Shown here piece by piece: positions 24,541 to 35,292 of a DNA stretch of 64,000 nucleotides. Location of the stretch: NCBI RefSeq assembly GCF_024323335.1, contig NC_066580.1, positions 137,469,648-137,533,647 of the forward strand, read 5' to 3'. Below the pieces are notes generated by a model. The model was given only the letters and a program-made list of their open reading frames with translations. It did no database searches and was not told the DNA's origin. Each line of letters opens with the position of its first letter. The stretch's first letter is position 1. Both the position numbers and the translations under genes were made by a program. Source of the stretch: Lathyrus oleraceus. Its lineage: Eukaryota > Streptophyta > Magnoliopsida > Fabales > Fabaceae.

Positions 24541-24720
24541 GCCTGGACCGCCTTTTTCAGGTTTTCAGTCCACCGGGATACCCTTTTTTTGCTCAAGCCG
24601 CCTTTTCAGGTGTTCGACTTGCCGGGTGTATGTCTTTATATGTTTATCCCTAATTTTTCGCCCGAACCCTTTTGGTTCGCCGGGATGCCCTTACTTTTGC
24701 CTAGGTACGTCGACCTAGCG
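24541..24720 (-). other. Tandem hairpin modules just after the pol stop (Tat element)
   Basis: Four inverted repeats follow the integrase stop on the minus strand at a spacing of roughly 40-70 bases. They are 24701-24718 (CTAGGT/ACCTAG), 24663-24679 (CGAACC/GGTTCG), 24594-24621 (CAAGTCG/CGGCTTG) and 24544-24572 (TGGACTG/CGGTCCA). The last two share one layout: a seven-pair outer stem, a four-base one-sided bulge, then CC-TGAAAA-GG. Most modules are followed by an A-rich run and GGG. The same layout occurs at 56592-56664 in another Tat element. The function is unknown; an RNA structure is inferred. Confidence 0.7.
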
Positions 24721-24728
24721 GGTCTCTT

Positions 24729-25998
24729 TTATGCGTAGTATTTTTTAACTATGTCAGCGTTCACAGGATGCGGGAACTCTTCGCCCTCCATTGTAGCAAG
24801 CATCATGGCTCCACCAGAGAATACCTTCTTAACTACAAATGGCCCTTCGTGTGTGGGAGTCCATTTGCCTCTGGGATCACCTTGTGGAAGAATGATACGC
24901 TTGACCACCAAGGCGCCAAGTTGGTACACCTGTCTCTTGACCTTTTTGTTAAATGCTTGGGTCATGCGCTTCTGATATATCTGCCTATGACAAACAGCCG
25001 CAAGTCTCTTTTCATCAATCAGATTTATCTGATCAAGTCGAGTTTGAATCCATTCATCCTCATCTAAGCCTGCATCTTTCGCAATTCTTAGAGAGGGAAT
25101 CTGAACTTCCACTGGTAAAACGGCTTCCATTCCATAGACTAAAGAGAAAGGGGTTGCCCCTGTCGAAGTGCGGTAACCATGAAGAGCAAAAGGTAACATC
25201 TCCTGCCAGTCTTTGTATGTTACTGTTATATTCTTGATATTGTTAGCAGCCTCCACGGCGCCGTTCGTCTTTGGCCGGTACGGAGAAGAGTTATGGTGTT
25301 TTATTTTGAACTGCATGCCGAGTTCAATTTAGTACCATTATCAGTGATAACTCTTTTAGGAGACAGCAGGTTTCTCGAATGTATATTTGATAAGATCCAT
25401 CTTAGAAATCAATAAAGTGGTATGATTCAACATATATTGTCTTAGTCGGCGAGCAGCCCAAGCCAAAGTGCAACAAGCTTTCTCGAGCTGTGAGTATCTT
25501 GTTTCACAGTCGGTACCTTTTGCTAAGGCAGTGTATGACATGCTCTTTTCGACCAGACTCGTCATGTTGCCCCAGCACACCCTATTGAATTTTCTAACAC
25601 GGTCAAATACGTGATTAAAGGTCTTCCTTCAACTGGTGGCATCGGAACTGGAGGTTCTTGGGGATACTTCTTGATTTTGTCATTCATCATTCCATACCAT
25701 CTCTTGATTTTTCTTTTTTAGTAATTTGAAGATGGGTTTGCAGGTAGCAGTCAAGTGTGGAATGAATCGGGCAATGTAATTCGAGTGCCCCAAGAAACTT
25801 CTGACTTCTCTCTTGTTTATTTCAGTACCCAGATTTACAATTTCAATTGATTCCTCATGCGGCTGTATAGTCTTTTGTAGTACCAGTCTGGCAAGTTCTC
25901 TAGGGACTTCACAATCTTCCTCACTTCCATCCTCGGCTTGGTAGATCGGATTTTCAAAGTCATAATGAACAGTAGCAGAGTCATTACCAATAGGATCC
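24729..25998 (-). pseudogene. Tat pol remnant: reverse transcriptase edge, RNase H part, integrase C-half
   Basis: The minus strand reads from SATVHYDFENPIYQAEDGSE, a pre-RT linker, jumps by deletion into REVRSFLGHSNYIARFIPHL after the RT core, then shows RNase H pieces (ETRYSQLEKACCTLAWAARR). A second deletion joins this to integrase at its middle aspartate (ITDNGT). The remaining 195-residue frame (25316-24729) has VEAANN with the catalytic glutamate, then PFALHGYRTSTGATPFSLVY, and ends with the GPY/F-type module (EGPFVVKKVF). The YVDD centre and the first integrase aspartate are missing, and stops occur near 25650 and 25355. It has no polymerase activity. Confidence 0.88.
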
Positions 25999-26219
25999 AG
26001 AGTGGATATGGATCGGCAAATTGTTACGTGAGTGTGTGCAAGAAAACATAGCTTGTTTGAAAAATGACAGGAAAGATAAAGAGCGCAATATTTGAATGCA
26101 AAAAGTCCATTGATTTATTGAATATGAATATGCTTATGAAAATGACAAACCCTTAAAATTAGCTATTATGCCCCGGGTATAGACATAATGCTTTTGAAAT
26201 ACTAAAATAGCAATAACAA

Positions 26220-26789
26220 TTACTCTCGACTAAAGGAAATCGGGATAGTGTCTTCAGCCTTCCAATTGTCGAGTCCGTCACCAATTGTTGGGGAAATCCA
26301 GCTATCCAAGTCATAATCGTCATCAGTATCTTCCACAGCATTGACAGTCTCGTCCTGCTTAGGCAGAGGAGCAGTGATGACATTAGGAGTCTCAGGCGGA
26401 TCAAATTCAAATTCTCCGGCGTCGATCATATCCTGAATTTTGTTCTTCAACGACCAACAACTGTTTGTATCATGCCCGGGGCTATCGGAGTGATAGGCAC
26501 ACTTGGCATTGGGATTATAACAAGGAGAAGTAGTGTTGGGTTTTGCAGGAGGATCTCTGAGGGTAATTAAATTTGCTTTTAGCATACCCTGCAGTGCTTG
26601 TGCTAAAGTCATATTGATCTTCGTAAACTGCCTCCTTCCCGGGTTAACGTGCCTCACAGGTTTCTGGTCTTTCTTTTTCTCGAGCAAAAGAGCCTTCAGT
26701 TCCTCCTGCCCCCTGGATAAGTTCAAGATCATCTTCTGGAGTTGAGCATTCTGAGCCTGGAGATCTCTGACAATTTGTTCGAGGTCCAT
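26220..26789 (-). CDS. Shortened Tat gag protein, 189 aa
   Basis: An open frame on the minus strand begins MDLEQIVRDLQAQNAQLQK, a coiled-coil start typical of Tat gag, and passes into QKPVRHVNPGRRQ. It then meets TLAQALQGMLKANLITLRDP and the zinc-binding segment CAYHSDSPGHDTNSCWSLK near residues 110-128. The central gag core expected between these parts is missing, so the frame is an in-frame deletion product about a third of usual length. It stays open, which could reflect youth more than function. The acidic tail ends at a stop at 26220. Confidence 0.75.
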   Translation of the reverse strand: MDLEQIVRDLQAQNAQLQKMILNLSRGQEELKALLLEKKKDQKPVRHVNPGRRQFTKINMTLAQALQGMLKANLITLRDPPAKPNTTSPCYNPNAKCAYHSDSPGHDTNSCWSLKNKIQDMIDAGEFEFDPPETPNVITAPLPKQDETVNAVEDTDDDYDLDSWISPTIGDGLDNWKAEDTIPISFSRE

Positions 26790-27656
26790 TTTTCTGTTTG
26801 GAGGAAAACCGTGAGAACATTGATCCCTTTAGAACACCTGTTATGCAATGTTATGCTATGCAATGTATGTAATGTTTTCAAGGCCTTTTGGAATTTAACT
26901 TTGCATAAACTACCGAAAAGGGAAACTTTTTTTGTTTGTTTTTTGTTTTTGTTTTTTTTTCATACAAAACAGAGCAAAGTTAAATCCCTAAGTCCTTGAA
27001 ATGGTTAGTACAATGTTATGATGTCATGATGTCATGATGTTATGAGGTTAAATAAATAACAAGCACAAACAAGTCACACAACCATCATTCCTAGGTTTTA
27101 AGGCTTGCATGAGTTCTATAGGTAAGTACCCTCCCCACTGAAGTTTAGTTGGTTCAACCTGTCCTAGAATAGTAACCGGGTTCTAGAAGGATCTCAAATC
27201 ATTGACCTTTCTTTAAGTCCACTTCAGTGCAACACCAAGTGGTTGACCGAAGCTTCCCTAAAGTCCAATCTCAAAGAGTGTAGCATCGAGTATCAACCAA
27301 CCTCAGTCGGAACCGAAGCCAGTCATCTCACTACTTTCTAATGGCTAGGATGAGTCAGTTAGGGTTCTAAAGGTCTGGTTAATGCTTTGGTGACACCACG
27401 CGAAATGCCAAATTTTTCCTCAAGTAAACATGAGGAACATCAGGACATCCAAAGTGTCACATTAACCGTAGCCATCATTTTAACCATTCCAGTATACGCC
27501 GGATAGTCGCGATGATCTATTGCTACTTACCTAAGGTACACTAGATCCGGGTGTAGGATCTTTCACTCAAGAATACCCAAGCAATCCCTTAAAAGTAAAT
27601 CAGACAATTTGGAATAAGTGATCTTGTTTTTAAGGTAACCTCTCTTTTTAAAGTAT
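26790..27656 (-). other. Tat leader between primer site and gag
   Basis: No coding signal. A short ATGATGTC/ATGTTATG repeat lies at 27010-27050, and a T-rich run at 26925-26960 that would be A-rich in the RNA. Confidence 0.6.
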
Positions 27657-27673
27657 CCCCAGCAGAGTCGCCA
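27657..27673 (-). other. Tat primer binding site, tRNA-Arg type
   Basis: Minus strand TGGCGACTCTGCTGGGG, four bases from the LTR end. Identical to the Ogre site at 5440. Confidence 0.88.
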
Positions 27674-29368
27674 GTTCTGTCATACGGTGAACTGACTTGG
27701 GGTGTTTTGCTTTTTATCGCAATGTCGCGGATAGCAAGAGTCGCCACCGACTTTTCTTTTATCCAATAAGGAAAGGTGGAAAAGAACAGGAAAGACCTCA
27801 ATAGATTTTGGGTTCGGGAGGTACATTATACAAAGGGAAGGTGTTAGCACCCTTTGTATCCATGGTTATCCATGGGCTCTTAATTACTGGATCACTTATA
27901 TTTTTGTCTGAAAAGTGTCGGTGAATTGCTTAAAAATGTTTGAAAGAGAGTTTAACTTTGTAATGATTCTCGTACGAATGTATACAAAGTATTTATCTCA
28001 TTTGATTTTGAAAATGGTTTAGAAAAATATAACTCGGTAATGATTCTAGTATGAATGTATACCAAGTGGTGATTTTCTAGGATTTGTAAAGTGTAAAGTG
28101 TGAGGGGTGGAAAATGTTTTAGGTTATGATCCAGTAATTGAGAGTTATACCTTCCTGAGGTCGTTAAGGGCATTTCCTATCCTTATGAGGGTAAAACTGT
28201 CCTTACTATTGAGAAGTAAGTAATCTTACCCTTTGGATGTTTAAGGGTCACCGTAGGGTCATCGATAGGTCATTGAAGGCAACAGTTGTAAGGATACCTT
28301 AGCATTCGAAGGGACGATCATCATTTAACCGTAGGCTACACCGAAGGGTCATCGAGGGACAAAAATCATATATTCGAGGCAACATCCGAGGGACTATGAT
28401 TTATTTTATGATGATTTAATCGAAGGGTCTTTGCTAAGTGTATCCCTACATTCGCGGGACATGACCGTTATACCGTAATACCGTAGGGCAGCAAAGAGAG
28501 GTCCAAGATCACTTATTTAAAGGCAATATTTTAAAGTCAATTAGGTAATTAGGACGAGCCTCCATATTAAAATCAATACATTAAAATTAATACATTAAAA
28601 TTAACACATTAAAATTAATTATTAAAATTTAGGGTGAGCCTCCACAAGGGTATCCCGCAAATAAAGTGGAAGACCTAACGGCGGTCTTTTTTTCTGGGAC
28701 ATATGTGAACCTTTACAAAATTCAGCAAACGGGTTAGAATACCAATCAGGGTGCAATCGAGGATTACACCGCAAAAGAAAATACAGCAGCATGAATGTCA
28801 GGCAAAACAGTGCATAATTACATAGAATAGATCAGATACGCATAGGACATAACAAACAAAATATTAGCGACTGTTCCGTTCGCCTCTGCCTCGCCTAGCG
28901 AGGGCCTAGCGAACACTCGCTACATGCTCGCTTAGCGATGTGCTAGCGAGCGGCTGCGGGTTTTGAATTTCAGAACAGTATGACTTCAACCTGCGGCATG
29001 GCTTATGGCATTCAACACATAATTACATGGTTCAGCATTCACAATATTCAGGCACACTTAAATTCACATGCAAAACCTCAAATATGTTTATGAATTCAAT
29101 TATAATATCACATGCAAGTTAAGAACATAAAGCGGTATCACATGCAAATTAAGAAAATAAAGCGATAATAGTAATGCAAACCTGTTTGCAATCGAATTGT
29201 AACCTTGAGTTGGCCGATCGGATCGAATTGAGCGGAAGTGACCTTGCTGCCGCCGGCTTTTCCTTCAGGGTTTCCTTTAGGGTTTTCCGTCTGTGAGCGC
29301 TAGGGTTTGCTTGCTAGGGTTCTCCTTTCCTCCTTTTTTCGTCCTCCCTTTCATTACTGAAGTGCTGG

Positions 29369-29376
29369 TATTTATA
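29369..29376 (-). promoter_or_regulatory. TATA box, Tat 5' LTR
   Basis: Identical to the box at 21158. It is the likely promoter of the element's genomic RNA, with three upstream 31-base units. Confidence 0.75.
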
Positions 29377-29463
29377 ATGCCCTTTTTCATGACCTAATGG
29401 GCTCAGAACGAAGCCCGAAATTTTTTGTTGTCTGTCAGCCTCGCTAGGCGAGCTGGTAGCGAA

Positions 29464-29552
29464 CGTTTGCTTCGCTAGGCGAGCGTGTAGCGAACGTTCG
29501 CTAGGCGAGCGTGTAGCGAATGTAACGTTCGCTAGGCGAGCGTGTAGCGAAC
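29464..29552. repeat. 31-bp minisatellite in 5' LTR, three units
   Basis: Same array as at 21254 but with two fewer units. The open frame across it on the minus strand encodes repeated HARLA-like residues and comes from the repeat. Confidence 0.85.
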
Positions 29553-29696
29553 AGGCCAGTTTGGGCCATTTTCTGGATTGGGCCATTCGTGAGCTGGGCC
29601 TTTGTCCCTTTAAGATCAGTGCCATAAAATGAGTCGGAATGCCCCTGAAAAATGTCTTGAAATATTAATGGGCAAATTTTGGGGTATGACAATAAC

Positions 29697-30096
29697 CTAA
29701 TCACCCAACTGGATTTGGGCCTTCAGAAATCGCAGCAGACTTGTTCTTTGCTGTTACAACTTCAGCAGAAAAATTCTGCTACAAACAAGGTCTTCAATCC
29801 TAGAATCTCTCCATATATATCTCCATATTTTGAGCCTATATATCTTCTGATTGAGTCTTCAAGACCTCCACATGGGAGTTAGGATATTCACCTGATATCC
29901 TTGCTGATCCCAGAATATATACTGAATTAATTAATTCAGTTTTCTACACATGTGCGATGTCACAGACCTGATGTCGTGACATCGTACATGACATGTTGGT
30001 CCAGATGTTGAATTTCTTCAACCCAACATATTAAAACAACAGAGATGATTACATTATTTGTTTTCTAAAATTAATGCCAATCCTAAGGAATTAACA
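29697..30096 (-). repeat. 5' LTR of the non-coding element, second plus-strand segment
   Basis: Resumes with CTAATCACCCAACTGG after the duplicated ATAAC and ends TTAACA at 30096. It matches 13616-14015 with two or three differences. It holds the U3 part of this LTR, now separated from the rest by 10 kb. Confidence 0.9.
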
Positions 30097-30101
30097 TTTT
30101 G

Positions 30102-30458
30102 GCATATTATGAGATATGGGCAAAATGCACTTAAGTGGGTTTTTTAGCTTGAAGCCCACACAAGTGGTTCTATAAATAGAACCCTTGGGTAGAAGCATTG
30201 GAACATGAGAATACAACACTACTGAAGAGTTGGAATTTCGTATCTCTCTTCCTCTCACTCAAAGCCTTCATTCGTACCAGCTAGCACTGAGATTGAAGGA
30301 ATCCATTCGTGTGGGCTGAGTAGAGACGTTGTCATCGTTCAACGTTCGTGATCGCCACAAGAGGTAACGATTCTATCACTGATCATGTCCATTCGTAAGG
30401 ATCACTAAATGGAGAAATTTTTAAATTCCGTTGCGCCTTGGATGGCAATTCTCCTTCA
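30102..30458 (+). repeat. Copia 5' LTR, second segment with promoter
   Basis: Continues the LTR after the nested element, beginning GCATATTATGAG and ending CTCCTTCA. It includes the TATA box, and its end lies one base before the primer site. It aligns with 36236-36592. Confidence 0.9.
30171..30178 (+). promoter_or_regulatory. Copia 5' LTR TATA box
   Basis: TATAAATA within GGTTCTATAAATAGAACC, which is itself a palindrome around the box. The same site is at 36305-36312 in the 3' LTR. It is the likely core promoter of the element. The nested insertion separates it from most of U3. Confidence 0.75.
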
Positions 30459-30459
30459 G

Positions 30460-30472
30460 TGGTATCAGAGCC
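30460..30472 (+). other. Copia primer binding site, initiator-Met tRNA
   Basis: TGGTATCAGAGCC starts one base after the 5' LTR end. It is complementary to the 3' end of initiator-Met tRNA, the usual primer for plant copia elements, and fixes the plus orientation. Confidence 0.9.
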
Positions 30473-30877
30473 ACTTACGAAACCATGAATCTGATAACTG
30501 TTTTTGTTCTGTATTAATATGATTAAAGACAGAATGAATCAAAGATTAAATTGAGATCGATCAAGTTATATATATGATATATGTAATCCTGATGCAAAAT
30601 ACATTATATATGATATAGTGTTCTCGTTTCGTTCATTCAAACACTCAATGGTTGTTTTCCTTTGAGCGATCAATGGTCGTTTGCTTCTTGATCCGACATT
30701 AGTATGGTGAAGCAATGACGTGTTGATCAATCATACTGAATCAACAATCGAGATGTGTTTGACGGTCTGAAATTGGTGCATCAGGGTTAGTGACGACACA
30801 AGGGTTGTGTTGTCAGAGAGTTATGCGATTGGGGTTGTGATTGCACAAGAGTTGTGCTTTCTAAACACTTTTCCGAA

Positions 30878-31145
30878 CAGTGTTAACCGGTTAACGCATA
30901 TGGTTAACCAGCTGACGCAATACGAAATAAAAAATTTAAGGTTTTCAAACAGTGTTAACCGGTTAACGCATTTGGTTAACCAGTTAACGCAAGACGGAAA
31001 ACAGGTTTCCAAGAGAATTTCAAACAGTGTTAACCGGTTAACGCTTTTGGTTAACCGGTTAACGCAAGGCAGAAAATAATTTTTTGAACAGATTTCAAAC
31101 AGTGTTAACCGGTTAACGCATATGGTTAACCGGTTAACGTAAGGC
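30878..31145. repeat. Four-copy tandem repeat of a GTTAACCGGTTAAC palindrome
   Basis: Units begin at 30878, 30950, 31025 and 31100 (spacing 72, 75, 75). Each opens with CAGTGTTAACCGGTTAACGC and then carries a second, less perfect GGTTAACC(A/G)G(T/C)TAACGC after about eight bases. The 14-base core is a perfect palindrome. It lies in the untranslated copia leader. The open frames it creates on both strands (VNRLT repeats) are products of the repeat. Confidence 0.85.
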
Positions 31146-32257
31146 AAAATTCACCCGTTCGGCTAACTTAGTGCTTTAAAAGTATCAAGTGTTGATGCGA
31201 AAAGCGACATCGATTTTAAATGAATTGTTCATTAAAATGTGGTGATCGGTCGTCGATATTTAATTTGATTTTAATTAATTAAAGGAATTAATAATAATAA
31301 AGTGTTTATTATTGTCTTGTGGTGATCGGTTATGGCCTTAGTTTTCCTTTATTCTGCTTTGGGTTTAAAATACGACCTGCGTGTCGTGCCTCTCTCTTAA
31401 TCTCCCAAATGTAACTTCTTTTCTCATCTCACTCCCTCGTATGTAAAACGAGTTTCTTTATGTAATGTAATGTTATGAGGAAAGCAAAAGAGTCAGTGCC
31501 AAAAGAGGACAACCTTGAAGATCTTGCTTGGAGAAGCTTAGATCGTTGTTAGGTTAGCTTAGGTTCTCTCATTGGCTTGGGAGAACAATTGTGCTAGGGG
31601 CCATAACTGTTTCATTATGTATGTATGTATGTTGATGCATGTGAATGTATGTTGATGCATGTGAGAGGCGATTTATATGATAAATATGCCGGTGAGATAA
31701 AAAAAATTGCAATTCCCTCAAATTAAATATTAAGTTTAAGCTTTCCAAGTTTTAACACTCATCAAGACTAGTAATGGATAATGTAGATTTCGCCTACGCG
31801 AGGTGCATGTTCTATATTAGTAAGGTGCGATGGGATAATTGTAATATCCAACTGTTAAAACAATGGGTCAAACTTAACTAAACAAATTATAATAAGATTA
31901 TAAATGTTTAGAAGCAAGAGTTGGGAATGATCCATATGATGGATTGGAATAAGGAGTTATTCACCCAACTGAAATTTTCGAGAGTTGTATGAGATACAAT
32001 TGGAAGGAGTTCCTACCTAAATAACCTAGTTTTGTGTAATCCGCCTACGCGGACTTAGAACGAAGTGAAATATGGATCTCGACCCACTAGAAAATCTTCC
32101 AACGGGATTTTCCGAATCAAGTGATGAGGGTCATTTGTTTTGAGTAAAATAGTGGGAGCATATTTAATTAAAGGCCTAATTAAATATGTCAATGATACTT
32201 ATATTTTAATTAATCCTTATGTAGATTACCATAACAACAAACACCTCTAACAACATA
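31146..32257 (+). other. Copia untranslated leader, no recognised gene
   Basis: AT-rich sequence between the palindrome array and the gag remnant. It includes ATGTATGT/TTGATGCATGTGA repeats near 31615-31670. I see no conserved frame in it. Confidence 0.6.
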
Positions 32258-35200
32258 TTGCGATCAAACCTTGACAAGGAAAAATTGTCTGGGACAAATT
32301 TCCTGGATTGGTACCGAAACCTGAGGATTGTCCTCAAACATGATAAAGGGAAAGGCAAGGAAGTTGCCAAACCCAAACCCACTAGTGCTTCTTTAAAGCC
32401 TAGTGGAGGCATAGAAAAAGAAGGCACCTGCTTCCATTACGGTAAGACCGGACACTGGAAGAGGAACTGCCCAAAGTACCTGGAAGATAGGAAGAACGGA
32501 GTAGAGACTCCAATTTCAGGTATTTTTGTTATTGAAATTAATTTATCTACTCCTGCATCATGGGTATTAGATACTGGATGTGGTTCTCACATTTGTACAA
32601 ATGTGCAAGGACTAAAAAGGAGTAGAAAATTGGCAAAAGGTGAAGTCGACCTACGAGTTGGTAATGGAGCAAAGGTTGTTACCTTAGCCGTAGGAACTTA
32701 TGTATTGACTTTACCTAGTGGTTTAATAATTCAGTTAGAGAACTGTTATTATGTACCTGCAATTAGCAGGAATATTATTTTTGTTTCTTGTTTGGACAAG
32801 TTCGGTTTTTCGTTCATAATAAAGAACAATTGTTGTTCAATTTATTTGGATGATATATTCTATGCTACTGCTCAAATGAACAATGGATTATATGTCCTTG
32901 ATCTTGAGATGTCAGTTTATAACATTAATACTAAAAGGATGAAACCTAATGAGTTAAATCCAACTTACCTTTGGCATTGTCGATTAGGCCATATAAATGA
33001 GAAACGCATTTCAAAACTCCATAAAGATGGACTCTTGGACTCTTTTGATTATGAATCATATGAGACATGCAGATCTTGTTTAATTGGAAAGATGACAAAG
33101 TCTCCATTCACAGGAAAAGGTGAAAGAGCTAATGACCTTTTGGCCCTCATACATACTGATGTATGTGGACCACTGAACATACCAACCAGAGGAGGTTTTC
33201 AGTACTTCATCACATTCACTGATGATTTCGGTAGATATGGTTATGTGTATTTAATGAAACACAAATCAGAGTCCTTTGAAAAGTTCGAGGAATTCAAGAA
33301 TGAAGTACAAAACCAACTAGGTAAGAATATTAAAACTCTTCGATCAGATCGAGGTGGTGAATATTTAAGCCTAGAGTTTGATGACCATCTGAAAGAGTGT
33401 GGGATCCTTTCCCAACTCACTCCTCCTAGAACATCCCAATGGAATGGTGTGTCTGAGAGAAGAAATCGAACCCTGTTAGACATGGTCTGATCCGTGATAA
33501 GTCACGCCGATCTTCCAAACTCCTTTTGGGGGCATGCGCTATTGACGACAGCTTACACACTTAACCGTGTTCCATCCAAAAAGGTTGAGAAAACACCATA
33601 TGAGATATGGAGTGGTAAGAAACCACATATGTCTTACATGAAGATTTGGGGTTGCGAAGTTTATGTGAAATGACAAATTTCAACTAAGCTTGAGCCCAAA
33701 TCTGACAAATGCTTATTTGTGGGGTATCCTAAAGAAACAAGAGGATATTACTTCTACAATCCTTCTGAGGGCAAAGTGTTTGTCGCTCGAATTGGAGTTT
33801 TCCTAGAAAAGGATTTTATTTCCAAAGGAACCAGTGGGAGGAAAGTAGAGCTTGAAGAAATTCAAGAATCACAAAGCATCGATACACCTATGGAGGAATT
33901 AGAGCAGGAAACACAAGTGGTTATGGAAGAGCAACCTGCTCAAGTAGAACAAGACCAGCGTAGGTCAGACAGGATACGTCACCTACCTGAGAGATATGGA
34001 TATCTCATAACAGATCAAGGTGATGTATTAATCATGGATCAAGATGAGTCTATGACCTACCAAGAGGCCATAACTGGTCCCGAGTCTGAGAAGTGGCTAG
34101 AAGCCATGAAATCCGAAATAGATTCCATGTACACAAACCAAGTTTGGACCTTGGTAGAGCCTCCTGTAGGAGTTAATCCTATAGGATGCAAGTGGGTCTT
34201 CAAAAAGAAGACTGACATGGATGGTAAGGTACATACCTATAAGGCAAGACTGGTTGCAAAAGGATATAAACAAATTCATGGGGTTGACTATGATGAAACC
34301 TTTTTACCAGTTGCAATGCTTAAATCTGTTCGGATTTTACTTGCTATCGCTGCATATCATGATTATGAAATATGGCAGATGGATGTCAAAACTGCTTTCG
34401 TTAATGGGAATCTTCTTGAGGATGTGTACATGACACAGCCTGAAGGCTTTGACATACCAGAAGAAGCCCAAAAGATATGTAAGCTACAAAGATCAATCTA
34501 TGGATTGAAGCAAGCTTCCAGAAGCTGGAATCTTCGTTTTGATGAAACGGTAAAATAATATGGATTCATCAAGAACGAAGATGAGCCTTGTGTCTACAAG
34601 AAGGTTAGTGGGAGCATGATCGTTTTCCCGGTATTATATGTAGATGACATATTACTCATTGGAAACGATGTCCCTACCCTGCAACAAGTAAAAACTTGGT
34701 TGGGGAAATGCTTTTCTATGAAGGACCTAGGTGAAGTAGCCTATATATTAGGAATCATGACCTATAGAGATAGATCACAAAAACTGCTTGGCCTAAGTCA
34801 GAGTACATACATAGACAAAGTGTTGAGACGCTTTAATATGCATGATTCCAATGGTTATGTGTTTTGCTTAAATGGTGGCACTGTGAGCTAGAAAAGTTCA
34901 AAGCGAGATACAGTTGCTGATTCTACAACCGAGGCCGAGTATATTGTTGCCTTAAGTGCAGCAAAGGAAGATGTTTGGATCAATAAGTTCATTAGTCAAC
35001 TTGGCATAATCCCTAGCATTGTGGATCCCATTGGTCTCTATTATGATAACAATGGTGTTATCGCACAAGCTAAGGAGCCTAGATCTCACCAATGATCCAA
35101 ACACATACTTAGGCATTATCACCTCATTCGAGAGATAATAGATAGAGGAGATGTGAAAATATGTCAAGTACCTACACTTGACAATATTGCTGACCCACTG

Positions 35201-35278
35201 ACAAAGCCTCTTGCGCAGCAGAAGCATGATGGCCATACTAGATCAATGGGCATAAGGGGTATGCCTGATTGGCTCTAG
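32258..35278 (+). pseudogene. Copia gag-pol polyprotein, decayed
   Basis: The order is correct for Ty1/copia. A gag start (SGTNFLDWYRNLRIVLKHD) jumps by deletion to a basic linker. A zinc knuckle reads CFHYGKTGHWKRNC, with the second cysteine replaced by tyrosine. Protease has WVLDTGCGSH. Integrase shows HCRLGH and CRSC (HHCC) and the catalytic context HTDVCGPL, RSDRGGEY and VSERRN. Reverse transcriptase includes KARLVAKGY and YVDDILLIGND. RNase H has lost its first half near 34850, keeps DSTTEAEYI, and ends at the TAG at 35276-35278. In-frame stops lie at 33488, about 33671, 34556, 34889 and about 35093. It cannot make a full polyprotein. Confidence 0.88.
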
Positions 35279-35292
35279 TGCTAGTGGGAAAT

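Larger units (their letters stand above)
19467..29691 (-). mobile_element. Internally deleted Ty3/gypsy Tat-lineage element, youngest insertion
   Basis: The target duplication is ATAAC (19462-19466 and 29692-29696). The LTRs are 2076 and 2014 bases; the difference is two 31-base repeat units, and otherwise I see about three substitutions. On the minus strand the order is 5' LTR (29691-27678), tRNA-Arg-type primer site, leader, shortened gag, remnants of reverse transcriptase and RNase H, the second half of integrase, a hairpin array, a 3 kb repeat-rich 3' region, then the 3' LTR (21542-19467). The polymerase core is deleted, so it cannot copy itself, but the near-identical LTRs show recent movement. 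Confidence 0.92.
27678..29691 (-). repeat. 5' LTR of the Tat element (2014 bp)
   Basis: Same ends as the left copy. It differs by two missing 31-base units and about three base changes, for example C for T at 27971. Confidence 0.92.
12275..30096 (-). mobile_element. Non-autonomous copia-like LTR element, no coding capacity
   Basis: Target duplications TTTTG occur at 12270-12274 and 30097-30101, inside the copia 5' LTR. The LTRs are 12275-14015 and 18126-19466 plus 29697-30096, both exactly 1741 bases, differing at about eight positions (0.5 %). On the minus strand an initiator-Met primer site follows the right LTR, and a tract GCCAAAGGGGGAGAT precedes the left one, a pairing seen in SIRE/Maximus-type copia elements. 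The 4.1 kb interior has no gag or pol match. It therefore resembles a large retrotransposon derivative that needs enzymes from a partner. Confidence 0.88.

Noticed and set aside
29314..29625. Minus-strand open frame with repeated HARLA-like residues
   Set aside because: It comes from the 31-base LTR minisatellite and is not present as such in the other LTR.
30821..31147. Open frames on both strands with VNRLT-type repeats
   Set aside because: They are translations of the GTTAACCGGTTAAC tandem repeat in a copia leader; both strands stay open because the unit is palindromic.
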